A DNA stretch of 64,000 nucleotides from Chloroflexota bacterium (GTDB taxonomy: Bacteria; Chloroflexota; Chloroflexia; Thermomicrobiales; UBA6265), in contig JAFAEX010000311.1 in the NCBI GenBank assembly GCA_023423795.1, positions 1 through 64,000 on the forward strand, written 5' to 3'. Of this stretch, positions 52,601 to 60,217 are shown one piece after another; position 1 is the first letter of the stretch, and each line of letters starts with the position of its first letter. Below the pieces are notes generated by a model that made no database searches, had not been told where the DNA came from, and saw only the letters and a list, made by a program, of their open reading frames with translations. Both the position numbers and the translations under genes were made by a program.

Positions 52601-53224
52601 GCGCCACCGGATCTTTCGGTACAGCTCGCGGTGGACCATCAGGTATCCGGCGGTGTTCCAGTGGGCCTGCACCGGAAAGCGGTAGCGCACGCCGCCCCAG
52701 CGCCCGACCGGTGAGATGAACTTCACCCTCCGTCCACTGAGGCGATAGCCGGGCACCTCGCCGCCAACGATCGGCCAGTTGAGGGCCAGCAGCCCGGAGA
52801 CCGAGTTCGGCGCCGGCGTCACGTCGGTGTCGAGGAACAGGATCCAGTCCGCGTCCCGCCGCATTGCGTACTCGACGATCAGGTTCCGCCCGGTGCAGAT
52901 CCTCACCAGTCGCTCGTAACCGTCGATTCGGGTCGCCCCGGTGTCGATAGAAAAGCCCCATTCGTCGTCCACCAGCCCGCCGAACGGGCTGGCGGACGGG
53001 TTTGCTCCGTGGTGTTCGAGCGCGACAAACCAGGCGAGCCGGAACCCCGCCGAGGCAGCGTCGGCCTCCATCGCGGCCCGTTCCGATAACCAGGCCAGGT
53101 GTTCCGCGGCGTCGTCCAGCTTGTACGGAGCGCACGTGGCGCCGACTACGATAGTGCGCGTCTTCGTCCGGTCGTCCGGCTTCGTCGTGACGGTCTTCGA
53201 TGTCCCGCTTCGGGTCTTGCCCAT
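49637..53224 (-). CDS. Giant multidomain protein: two glycosyltransferase domains plus FkbM methyltransferase
   Basis: 1195 aa. Residues about 20-250 form a GT-A-like domain with DADWILFLDTDVTPAP (DxD at 132-134). Residues about 305-570 are a GT2-type domain (GIGVITMNRLDALKQCV, VIADDGSTDETV at 340-351, ILLEDDTWPVRDGWE at 390-404). Residues about 600-940 show no family I can name, though FFTDGESPHRALTAVYGIIL and ARRRGLAALVAG occur there. Residues about 960-1185 are an FkbM-type methyltransferase (YVDCGAWIGPTVLFAASKGA, TAYECDPVALEALHRNI, LVKIDTEGAEYRML). It may build and methylate a glycan in one polypeptide. ATG at 53224 follows AGGGGG; upstream in-frame ATG at 53251 lacks a ribosome binding site. 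Confidence 0.85.
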   Translation of the reverse strand: MGKTRSGTSKTVTTKPDDRTKTRTIVVGATCAPYKLDDAAEHLAWLSERAAMEADAASAGFRLAWFVALEHHGANPSASPFGGLVDDEWGFSIDTGATRIDGYERLVRICTGRNLIVEYAMRRDADWILFLDTDVTPAPNSVSGLLALNWPIVGGEVPGYRLSGRRVKFISPVGRWGGVRYRFPVQAHWNTAGYLMVHRELYRKIRWRIDPPLTDDPCYAFDAVQLGFPTLVRKDVVGDHRPLVPIEERAYRLEIASAGVRTMGGNTAQASTPDPGERSTPEGPGQSWDTAPRANMTRSRDTGPRTGVLGIGVITMNRLDALKQCVARIARHTTSPYVLVIADDGSTDETVEWARGEGVPVVTGDRRGCAWNKNRALYFLRECTDCDPIILLEDDTWPVRDGWERVWIDAGHQWRHVNFDGSSYNADLAPEDRPTEPGTAIRPYATPHVTGVCTVTSRAALDSVGYLDTRFHGYGIEHVEWTERFAARFGTEWNLPDERYPALNHGVLMAWTGASSFDPDEVNANHQRYVELRSKTTRTGFRRPWRNDEEWLTLGLEVAIAWEMFAAETNDDRRAGSDRINVDGPAPARSLSEHLPRVLESLRYPNGPELWFFTDGESPHRALTAVYGIILNGYSPNGITLFGSHHWDDHARREFTALAPFATVAQSDLVFATIEQAMGRGLAAEARRRVEVERIAAPLVWPGGECCVAGDDVFVLNGVDDALRTAREHDLVIIADAETAPDPPKAGLFRSSRGLHKFPGSLYWVRRHVDSTRIAKVAALLSSDAAPWPDRVYAMVALLYAGRPTALLPADRYAAIAGQIAEERSRTGVEFIDACDVARRRGLAALVAGAASRAVDDGEWASLIDLVLGERSPMPTTGWNAANGRPLSFERHSAGRHADPNSRPGPGGGHSALASSADAAPIQVRIRGQQFLARPMPSVPNFWDEVNQGAWELDTFAVLDRLVSSGTTYVDCGAWIGPTVLFAASKGASVTAYECDPVALEALHRNIELNPEFASRIDIIDAALTDQDGPAVLHAFSPGDSQTTFFSSVERGGEVLEPGAMATVRGLDTGREFDRRGWLNDPHALVKIDTEGAEYRMLASLGSRIATAACSFYVSFHTINIVNIVGGGTRPDRLVRQQATLTWMDQFWDYAWWRATHGTTLEPIDKQHFLDLALAGEQLPSILFSRRKDLATGAS

Positions 53225-53328
53225 GATCCCCCTATCGTCGTCCGACGGCATCGTCGGGCGCGCTGGCCGGCTCTCCCGCGGTGCGCGCCGCATCCGCTCG
53301 GCTCGCCGCGGACATGCGTGTCGATCGG

Positions 53329-55185
53329 TCAGGAAACGGTCGTGTGCGCAACGTCGAATGGCTCGAAGCGAACCGGATTTTCCCGCCACCGCGCCAGTTC
53401 ATGCCGCACCATGCCGTTGTTTTGCCGCCAGTCGTTCATGATCGCCTTTTCCGCGCCGCGTTCCGCCGGCGCGTGCGTGCCGCCGACGCCTTCGCCGACG
53501 AACGGCTCGTACCCTTGCACGATTGCCACGTTCGGTAAGGCGAACTCGGCGAAGAAGCGGTTTCCGCCGAACGCTTCCGGGCCGGCGAAGAAAAACTTGG
53601 GATGAACCCGGTCGACAAAATCTCGCACGCAGGCGTACCGCATCGCGAAGTGGGTCGAGACCGCCATCGCGCCCAGCGGCGCGCATGGCGCGTCGTACAT
53701 GCGGCGTAGTGCGTTCGTCTGCTCGAGGTGCACCGGCTGAAACATCAGCCAATGCGGCGCCCAGACCCCGATTGCCGGGTTGGCGAAGATCGCGTCGGCC
53801 TCCGACCGCGCGGCCCAGAACCATCGCTCGACCGCCCAGCGCGCTTGGCCGTACTCCAGCTGGTCCAGCTTGGAGATTCCCTTCGTATGACCGAACCAAA
53901 CCACGTCGAACGGTTCGGCGCATTCGCGGAGCGCCGCCAGCCCCGCGACCGTGCCCGCGACGTCGGAGGAAACCTGGACCCCCGGCGGCGCATCGCGCAC
54001 CTCCGCGTCCAGCCCGCTCGCCTCGACCATTTCCCGCCACCCTGGCGCCGAACCGTGGTTGATCCCCACGAAGATCTTCGAATCGGCGTGGCGACGCTTC
54101 AGCATCTCCAGGAAATAGGCGGCAAGCGGCAGGCCCGATTCCGGCACCCAGCTCGAAAAAACCACCGCGTCCCGAGGCCGGCCGGTCGGTTTGCGGTGCG
54201 GCCGCGGCGCCGTCCGGGTTGCCGGCGCCCAGCGCGGACCGCGCCGAACCACGCCGGTCGGGGCCAGCGCCACATCGACGATCTCCAGCGTTGCCCCGGC
54301 CGGCGCCACGGGTTTCAGCCGGAACGACGTGCCACCCTGGAACCCCGGGTGAAGGCGCCAGTTGCGCGGCTCGGCCGGCGCGATGGAGATCGATGAAACC
54401 TCTTCCCAGTCATCCAGCGCCAGGTCGAACTCGACGTGTACGACACCCGTCGCCAGATCCACCGCCAGGTCGAGGAAATCCAGCGTGTGATGGAGGAAGG
54501 ACGGGTCGTGGACATCGACGTAGACATCGGCGGCGACCCCGCGCGCGAGCGGCAACCGCAGATGCAGCGCATCCATCCCACGCACCATGAGCGTGAGCTC
54601 GCCGCGCAGCGCGCCCTCGATCGGGTCGCGCAGGATCAGCTTCAGCTTCGGATCGACCAGGTCGCCGATCGCGTGCAGGACGGTCGGGTTCGCCGGATCG
54701 ACCGTCCAGCCCTGCACCTTCGCACGGACCGGCGGATGAGCGTCCCCGTCATCGTCCCGGTCTGGGCCGGCGCCGGGCTCGGCGGCGAGATCGGCCCGCT
54801 TCGGCGCGAAGGGAGTCTCTTCGGGTGCGGGATGTTCGCCGGCGATGTCGGTAGTGTGGCCTGTCGGACCATCGCGGGCCGCGAGCAGGTCGAACGCAAT
54901 GCCCTCCAGGCCCGCTTCGATCGTGAGCGGGAACGTCTCGACCAGCGCGGTCGCGACATCGGGCCGGTCCGCCAGCCATTCCGCGAACGCCATCGGCACC
55001 ACGAACGCGGCGGCTCCACGGTCGGCGGCCAGCCGGAGCCACGCGATGACCTCGCCGGTGTGGGCCGGCATGCCGTTATCGAACGGCGCTTGCTCCCACG
55101 TGACCGACTTCGGCAGTCCCGTCGGAACGGGACCGACCCCCACCAGGCGCCGCACGGGGGAACCGCGCCGTTTTCGGCCTTTCAT
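53329..55185 (-). CDS. GHTKG glycosyltransferase-like protein with beta-sandwich domain
   Basis: 618 aa. Residues about 15-100 contain AFVVPMAFAEWLADRPDVAT. A low-complexity acidic linker (about 105-150) follows. Residues about 150-310 are a beta-sandwich-like region (VYVDVHDPSFLHHTLDFLDL, WRLHPGFQGGTSFRLKPVAP). Residues about 325-618 are the domain shared with the fusion at 39907: HADSKIFVGINHGSAPGW, FDVVWFGHTKGISK near 431, FGGNRFFAEFALP. The strict GHTKG motif and conserved NHG suggest an enzyme, but I know of no characterised member. ATG at 55185 overlaps the stop of the next upstream gene (ATGA), so the two are coupled. Confidence 0.78.
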   Translation of the reverse strand: MKGRKRRGSPVRRLVGVGPVPTGLPKSVTWEQAPFDNGMPAHTGEVIAWLRLAADRGAAAFVVPMAFAEWLADRPDVATALVETFPLTIEAGLEGIAFDLLAARDGPTGHTTDIAGEHPAPEETPFAPKRADLAAEPGAGPDRDDDGDAHPPVRAKVQGWTVDPANPTVLHAIGDLVDPKLKLILRDPIEGALRGELTLMVRGMDALHLRLPLARGVAADVYVDVHDPSFLHHTLDFLDLAVDLATGVVHVEFDLALDDWEEVSSISIAPAEPRNWRLHPGFQGGTSFRLKPVAPAGATLEIVDVALAPTGVVRRGPRWAPATRTAPRPHRKPTGRPRDAVVFSSWVPESGLPLAAYFLEMLKRRHADSKIFVGINHGSAPGWREMVEASGLDAEVRDAPPGVQVSSDVAGTVAGLAALRECAEPFDVVWFGHTKGISKLDQLEYGQARWAVERWFWAARSEADAIFANPAIGVWAPHWLMFQPVHLEQTNALRRMYDAPCAPLGAMAVSTHFAMRYACVRDFVDRVHPKFFFAGPEAFGGNRFFAEFALPNVAIVQGYEPFVGEGVGGTHAPAERGAEKAIMNDWRQNNGMVRHELARWRENPVRFEPFDVAHTTVS

Positions 55186-55913
55186 CGCTCGTGCTCCCGT
55201 CCGCGCGCCGTCGCCACGACGGCCATCGGCAGGAATGTCACCGTGTCCAGGCGACGCAGGACCGACGCGAACGCTGGGTGGTCGTCCGGCAAGAAACCGC
55301 GAGGGCTTCCCGCAAGGGTCCACGCCAGCGAGGTGAGGACGATTGGCAGGCCTGGTTCCGCCGGAGCCAAAAACGGGCCCATGCGGGAGGCGCGCGGCAG
55401 CCGGTCGCGCAGCGAAGCATCGGCTTGCGCGGCCGCATTGCCGAACGCGGCGGGGTCCTGCAACGCTTCCGGCGAATCGTCGTACACGCCTTCGCACGCG
55501 TAGAACCCGGACGGCTCGATCGCCGGAAACAGCGCGGAGAACGACGCCCATTGTTGGGCGCCGTCCCGGCTGCCGTCGTCGATCACCACCCGGAACCGAT
55601 GGTCTCGCAACAGATCCGCCAGCAACGCGCCGTTGCCTTGCGGACCGTGGACGATGCGGCACCGAGGCGGCAGATCCGGGACGAACACGCGGCGGATGTC
55701 GAGTCCGACGATCCGCGCGTTCGGAAAGTACTCGAGCCACACGTGCAGCGACGAGCCGTCGCCGACGCCGATCTCGAGCAGGTCGAAAGCATCGTCCCGA
55801 AACGGTGCGAGGAAGGGTTCGTAGCGTCGCAGCAGGTCCCGGTAGAGCGACGACCTGCTCGTGCCCCGTTCCCGTCCGATCTGGTCGAGGTCCCGGCGCC
55901 GCGTCCCCGTCAC
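55182..55913 (-). CDS. Class I SAM-dependent methyltransferase
   Basis: 243 aa. FDLLEIGVGDGSSLHVWLEY is the SAM loop, ARIVGLDIRRVFVPD the second strand, and FRVVIDDGSRDGAQQWASFS the metal/catalytic region. This is the arrangement of glycan and natural-product O-methyltransferases (Methyltransf_24/TylF-related). GTG at 55913 has GGAGG 6 nt upstream. Its stop overlaps the next start by 4 nt, so it belongs to one operon with the genes down to 48631. Confidence 0.85.
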   Translation of the reverse strand: MTGTRRRDLDQIGRERGTSRSSLYRDLLRRYEPFLAPFRDDAFDLLEIGVGDGSSLHVWLEYFPNARIVGLDIRRVFVPDLPPRCRIVHGPQGNGALLADLLRDHRFRVVIDDGSRDGAQQWASFSALFPAIEPSGFYACEGVYDDSPEALQDPAAFGNAAAQADASLRDRLPRASRMGPFLAPAEPGLPIVLTSLAWTLAGSPRGFLPDDHPAFASVLRRLDTVTFLPMAVVATARGREHER

Positions 55914-55936
55914 CCGCGTCCTCCGGAAAACGAAAA

Positions 55937-55966
55937 CGGGGTGGCAGGACGCGCCCTGCCACCCCG
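55937..55966. terminator. Terminator after the Cys-rich gene
   Basis: Perfect 12-bp stem CGGGGTGGCAGG with a 6-nt loop. On the minus strand it is followed by TTTTCG, a short T-run, so it probably ends the Cys-rich gene and isolates the glycan operon. Confidence 0.75.
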
Positions 55967-55981
55967 GGGAGCGTACCAGCC

Positions 55982-56428
55982 CTAGCGGTTGCGCTTGCCG
56001 CGCTTGCCCTTGGACCCCGCCGAGCCGCCGTAACCGTACTCGACGCAGAACCCGCCCTGGCAGTCGCCGCTGCAGCACTGCGCGCCGTTGCGGCACTGCG
56101 CCCCGCTCGGCTTGCACTGGCAGCGCTTTCGGCCGTTCGGCTGCGCCTGGGAGTAGCGGCTGCAGCACTTCTTGCACGGCTTGCACTTCGGCTTGCCGTT
56201 CTTCTTCTTGCCGCACTTGCCGCATCGGCGGCCGTTCGGCACGCACCGTTCGTCTTCCGGCCCGTCCCCCTCGCCCTTCTTGCCCTTTTTCTTGGCGTCG
56301 GCGGCCTGGAGCCCGGCCACGCCGAGCGCGCTGGCCACCGCGCCAGAAAGCACCCCGCGAACGACGCCGCGGCGGGAAGCATCGGCCGTCAGTTTCTGGA
56401 CCAACGCGTCGAACTTCTCCTGGTCCAC
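55982..56428 (-). CDS. Exported cysteine- and lysine-rich small protein
   Basis: 148 aa. GTG at 56428 is chosen because AGGAGGG lies 5 nt upstream. The leader VDQEKFDALVQKLTADASRR then GVVRGVLSGAVASALG is Tat-like and shares its FDxLxxxL...SRR plan with the proteins at 20931 and 8958. A Lys/Gly/Glu linker (KKKGKKGEGDGPEDE) follows. About 19 cysteines come next, with CGKCGKKKNGKPKCKPCKKC, then CRNGAQCCSGDCQGGFC. The CCSGDC core resembles small knotted disulfide proteins. Function unknown. Confidence 0.75.
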   Translation of the reverse strand: MDQEKFDALVQKLTADASRRGVVRGVLSGAVASALGVAGLQAADAKKKGKKGEGDGPEDERCVPNGRRCGKCGKKKNGKPKCKPCKKCCSRYSQAQPNGRKRCQCKPSGAQCRNGAQCCSGDCQGGFCVEYGYGGSAGSKGKRGKRNR

Positions 56429-57108
56429 GGCTACCCTCCTGTCGTTTCGCACGCCCACCGTCGAACGCGCCACGCTCATGCCCGACCGCCATGTCGGGTC
56501 CTCAATGAAAGGAAGGTGTGGTCACGACACAGTATCGATCCACCTCACCACGCCTTCACAAAGAGTTTACGGACGATTCAAGCAGTCGTCAACACTGTGG
56601 ACGCTCTGGTCGCCGATGCAGCCCGGGGATCGGCGCCATGTCGGCTCGATTTCCGCTTGCCTGTCGTCCCCTGACCGGGGAAGTTCGCGACGCACAAGTG
56701 GGAATTCCAGCCGGTGGACACGTCCCGTTGGTCACGGCCGCCGTGGGCCGCCAGTATCGAGAACCGTTGCCTGATGCGTGCCATCGACCATATGTCCGCT
56801 CGCTGTGCCGCCGCGACGGCCAAGGCGAGGCGCGACGGCCGACGCCCGGCGACGGGTCGGCGAAGCGCCATCTGTTTCGATCGCGGCCCCGGCTCCGCCA
56901 GGTGACGCCGCTTCCTGCTCCATTGCCAACGCTTTCCGAAAGGATCGGACGGCGATTCCCGAGGAACGCCGCCGGTTGCGGCCCGGGCCCGACAGACGGC
57001 GGCGAACCGGTACTGTGGGCATGGGCGCTCGCCAACTGGATCGGCCCGTGTGCCTCCGAGTTCCCGTACCGGCGCCACTGGGTGCGCGCTACGCTGGCAA
57101 CTTCGTGG
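56429..57108. other. 680-bp region without a supportable gene
   Basis: The part nearest the Cys-rich gene (56505-56600) is relatively AT-rich and should hold its promoter. The remaining frames on both strands are Arg/Pro-rich and have no ribosome binding site or recognisable domain. I see no RNA gene or repeat. Confidence 0.6.
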
Positions 57109-58728
57109 CTAGCCAAACCTGCCCGGCAGTCGCCCGCCGTGCCCGTCGCCGGACGACGGCCGCTCGGACGCCTGCACTCCGTCCGGTGGGCGGAGCGTCG
57201 CGAGTCGATGCCAATTGAAACGCGTGAGGCCCTGCGCATCGTGCCCGGGCACCGGCGTTGCTGCGACCGGGGTGGCCAGATCTGACGCTTCCGGCAGCAG
57301 CGGGTCGGGCAGCGCGGATTCGAACAGCCAGCGGCCGAAGAACGCGCCGAGGTCCCGCCCGGCGATCTCCTCGGCGAGGTCCACGAATTCGGCGGTCGTC
57401 ACCGCGCGGCCGGCGTTGCGGGCGTGCCATTCCTGCAAGAGGCGGAAGAAGGCGTCGTCGCTGAGTTCGGCCCGCAGCGCGTGCATGGCGAGCGCGCCCC
57501 GGTTGTAGATCGCGCCGCTGAAAAGATCGCCGGCGGCCGGGTTGCCGATGGCGAAGGCGTGGGCCGGATTCGAGCTCGTGCGTTCCAGCGCCGCCGCGAG
57601 GTCCGACAGCACACGGTCGCGAGCCGCCGGTCCGCCCGTATGTTCGGCCCAGAGCGCTTCCGCGTACCGCGCGATTCCCTCGTTCAGCCAGATGTCGGAC
57701 CACCGCCGGAGCCGGACCGAGTTGCCAAACCAGTGGTGCGCGATCTCGTGGGCGACGGTGCGCTCTTCCAGCGCGGAGCGTCCGTAAACGACCATCTCCT
57801 CGGTTTCGAGTGCCGCGCCGAATCCATCGACGACCACGCCGCCGATCCGGTCCGACGGAAACGGACCGAACAAACCGGAGAAGTAGCGCAGCATCTCCGC
57901 GGTGTTCGCCACCGCGGCCCATTCCCGCTCGGTCGCGTCCTGCGGGAAGGCGTAGGTCACGTGGACCGCTCGATCGTCCACGTACTCGTCCCACGTCCTG
58001 ACATCGAAATCGCCGGCCGCGAACGTCGCCAGGTAGGGAGGGATCTCGTCGTCGTTCGCGTAGACGAACGTGCTGCGACCCCCCTCGGAGATCTCCGCCA
58101 CGAGATCGCCGCCGGCCACGACATTGGTCCCCGCCGGGACGGTGATGCGCAGCGTGAAGGCCGCGGCGTCCTCGGGGTGGTTGTTCGCCGGAAACCAGTT
58201 TTCGGCCCCGCCCGGTTCGCCGGCGATGTACACCGTGCCGTCCGCGGTGAGCCAACCGCGCTGGTAGCGGTCCGCCACGCCGTTCGATCCCGGATCGCCG
58301 CTGTACGACACGGCTACCGTGAACGCCTCGCCGTCCGCGATGGGCGCCGCCGGGATGATCTCCAGTTCGGCGTCGTCGTGGATCCATTGCGCGAGAACGC
58401 CATCGACGGCGACCGATTCGACATCGAGGCCGCGCAGGTCGAGGTTGAAGCGCGACAGCGAATGGACGGCAACCGCCTCGATCCGGGCTGTCGCTTGCCG
58501 GATGACGCCGCGCTCGACATCAACATCGAGCGCCAGGTCGTATCGCTGGACGTCGTACCCGCCATTGCCGGCCGCGGGGTACAGCGGGTCCCCGATTGAC
58601 GATGCGCCCGGGCGCGGTGCGCCGGCGGGGACCGCTGGTGCCGGGGTCTGGCCGGTCGCCAGACTCGGCAAGACGCACGGCACGAGGATGGCGAGCACCA
58701 CGGCCAGGCCGCGGGCGAGTCGGGGCAT
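57109..58728 (-). CDS. Exported M1-family metalloaminopeptidase
   Basis: 539 aa with a Sec signal peptide (LARGLAVVLAILVPCVLPSL). The N-terminal saddle domain (YDVQRYDLALDVDVERGVIR) and exopeptidase region (WFPANNHPEDAAAFTLRITV) are followed by the zinc motif HEIAHHWFGN (His327, Glu328, His331) and Glu350 in WLNEGIARY. Gluzincin M1 enzymes remove N-terminal residues from peptides. The GAMEN-like loop is unusual (LETEEMVVYG). The protein lacks the large C-terminal domain of PepN and ends in a Gly/Ser-rich tail. ATG at 58728 has AGGAGGAG 5 nt upstream. It could supply amino acids to the uptake systems (inference). Confidence 0.9.
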   Translation of the reverse strand: MPRLARGLAVVLAILVPCVLPSLATGQTPAPAVPAGAPRPGASSIGDPLYPAAGNGGYDVQRYDLALDVDVERGVIRQATARIEAVAVHSLSRFNLDLRGLDVESVAVDGVLAQWIHDDAELEIIPAAPIADGEAFTVAVSYSGDPGSNGVADRYQRGWLTADGTVYIAGEPGGAENWFPANNHPEDAAAFTLRITVPAGTNVVAGGDLVAEISEGGRSTFVYANDDEIPPYLATFAAGDFDVRTWDEYVDDRAVHVTYAFPQDATEREWAAVANTAEMLRYFSGLFGPFPSDRIGGVVVDGFGAALETEEMVVYGRSALEERTVAHEIAHHWFGNSVRLRRWSDIWLNEGIARYAEALWAEHTGGPAARDRVLSDLAAALERTSSNPAHAFAIGNPAAGDLFSGAIYNRGALAMHALRAELSDDAFFRLLQEWHARNAGRAVTTAEFVDLAEEIAGRDLGAFFGRWLFESALPDPLLPEASDLATPVAATPVPGHDAQGLTRFNWHRLATLRPPDGVQASERPSSGDGHGGRLPGRFG

Positions 58729-58929
58729 CGGGTCTCCTCCTGCGCGGAGTGTAGACGGCCCGATGTCCCGGTTGGTTCCGGCGCTCGGGCGCGGTCCTCG
58801 TCGGCAGCCGCTTTGCCGCCGGTTGGTCTGCCCGCGAAGCGGCCCAGCCGCGTGGTTGGAGCGGATGGCGGCATCGGATGCCGGTGATCCCGATTGGCGT
58901 GTGTTCGAGAACCACGCCGGTACGTCCCA

Positions 58930-58993
58930 CCCACCACCGTCATCCCGCCACGCCGCCGTCATTCCTCGACAGGCTCGGGATGACGGTGGTGGG
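58930..58993. repeat. Dispersed repeat element, copy 4
   Basis: Arms 58930-58947 (CCCACCACCGTCATCCCG) and 58976-58993 are perfect reverse complements. The inner part carries the CCTCGACAGGCTCGGGATGA core shared with copies 1-3. Confidence 0.85.
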
Positions 58994-59118
58994 CTCGCGA
59001 TGACGGTGATGCGCTCTGGATGTGGGTGTCGGGTAGGGGACGCCCGGGAAAGCGGCGTCCGCCGGGTCGCTTGAGCGGCCTCGGCCTGCGTCACTTGGGC
59101 AAGGTCGCGGAATGGAAA

Positions 59119-59168
59119 GGCGCCGCCCTCGCCGCCCGGTCTGGCTACCGGGGTGCGAGGGCGGCGCC
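59119..59168. terminator. Terminator after the small hypothetical gene
   Basis: Perfect 14-bp stem GGCGCCGCCCTCGC with a 22-nt partly paired loop, about 60 nt beyond the stop codon at 59226. On the minus strand it is followed by TTTCC. Confidence 0.65.
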
Positions 59169-59225
59169 ACGACGGCCCGGCATGGCCGCCGGGATTCCGC
59201 CACGACGTAGGTCAGGTGGCAGCGG

Positions 59226-59528
59226 TTAGGCCGCGAGGCGAGCGGTTCCGACCGGAATCCACCAGCAGCCTCGCCGCCCGGTGGCGAACCCCACGACGGC
59301 TCCTTCGATCCGGTGCCAGCGCACCGCCGGCATGCCGCCCAGCAGGCTGACCGCGGCCGGCGGCTCGGCCGGTTCCGGCAGCGGTTCCGGATGCCAGTAG
59401 GCTTCCAGCCAGTCTTCGAATCCGGTCCCGTCGGCTTCGCCACGCCAGCGGGCCGCCACCGATTCGGCGTACGACTCGGCGAGGGCGTCCGGCGATACCT
59501 CGCCCACCTCCGGGCTGATCGCGGCCAT
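59226..59528 (-). CDS. Small hypothetical protein
   Basis: 100 aa. The acidic first half (SPEVGEVSPDALAESYAESV, DWLEAYWHPEPLPEPAEPP) is followed by a beta-like second half (MPAVRWHRIEGAVVGFATGR, RGCWWIPVGTARLAA). ATG at 59528 has GGAAGG 8 nt upstream. I recognise no family. A terminator follows, and it is probably a single-gene unit. Confidence 0.6.
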   Translation of the reverse strand: MAAISPEVGEVSPDALAESYAESVAARWRGEADGTGFEDWLEAYWHPEPLPEPAEPPAAVSLLGGMPAVRWHRIEGAVVGFATGRRGCWWIPVGTARLAA

Positions 59529-59833
59529 CGAACCATCCTTCCCTGCAAACGGCACCGGCGTCCTCCGCGTGCGCGTCGGCCCCGGTGATCCGGACCACAT
59601 GCGACCGTGACGCCGGGGTCACCAAACGACCCGCTCGGGTACTCCCCGGCGGGCGGCGAACCCGGTGCCGGGACTCCATCCTGCGTCTGCCAAACGCAGG
59701 AATGATGCCAGCAAACAGCCCCGCCAGCCCAACCCCCGGCGGGTGGAAAATGCAGCCAAGCCGCGGCACCCTGATTGCATTGAGGAGCCGGTGCGTGGGC
59801 CGGTCAAGTCCGCTCGTGGAGGGCCTTTCGGCG
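59529..59833. other. Divergent spacer ahead of the CheY-like gene
   Basis: No gene or repeat recognised. It should contain the promoters of the small hypothetical gene and the response regulator. Confidence 0.5.
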
Positions 59834-60196
59834 GTGGCGCGAACGATCCTGATCGTGGACGACGACCGGGCGGTTGTCGATCTGCTCACCGAAGTATTGA
59901 CCGAGTACGGCTACGTCGTGCGCGTCGCGTACGACGGCCGGATGGCGCTCGAAGCGGTCGATCGCCTCGCGACCGACCTGGTCGTCACCGATGTCCGCAT
60001 GCCGCGCATGGACGGCCTCGATCTCGTGCGTCGATTGCGGCGGCGTGACGCTCCGATCCCGGTGCTCGTCCTGACGGGCGTGGTGGACGACACGGGGCTC
60101 GCCGACGAGGTGCCGGTAATCGCCAAACCGTTCGACGTGGACGATGTCCTCCGCGCGATCGACCGGCTCATCACCCACGCGCTGAACGCATCCTGA
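59834..60196 (+). CDS. CheY-like single-domain response regulator
   Basis: 120 aa receiver domain only. TILIVDDDRAVVDLLTEVLT carries the acidic pocket, VVTDVRMPRMDG the phospho-acceptor Asp53, VLVLTGVVDD the Thr switch, and VIAKPFDVDDV the conserved Lys. There is no output domain, so it must act through a partner protein. GTG at 59834 follows GGAGG at about 11 nt. No kinase is adjacent. Confidence 0.88.
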   Translation: MARTILIVDDDRAVVDLLTEVLTEYGYVVRVAYDGRMALEAVDRLATDLVVTDVRMPRMDGLDLVRRLRRRDAPIPVLVLTGVVDDTGLADEVPVIAKPFDVDDVLRAIDRLITHALNAS

Positions 60197-60217
60197 ATCG
60201 CGGCCGGTTCCCGTCTG

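Larger units (their letters stand above)
58729..59225. other. Spacer with dispersed repeat and terminator
   Basis: No gene seen. It contains repeat copy 4 and the 59119-59168 hairpin, listed separately; the promoter of the aminopeptidase is expected at its left end. Confidence 0.6.

Noticed and set aside
53329..56382. One 1017-codon frame spanning the GHTKG gene, a methyltransferase and the Cys-rich gene
   Set aside because: Only its last 618 codons are protein-like. The upstream part is a shadow of two genes in other frames that have their own Shine-Dalgarno sequences and a coupled ATGA overlap.
56429..57108. Several open frames of 140-255 codons in the gap before the aminopeptidase
   Set aside because: Arg/Pro/Ala-rich in every frame, mutually overlapping, no start signals or domains.
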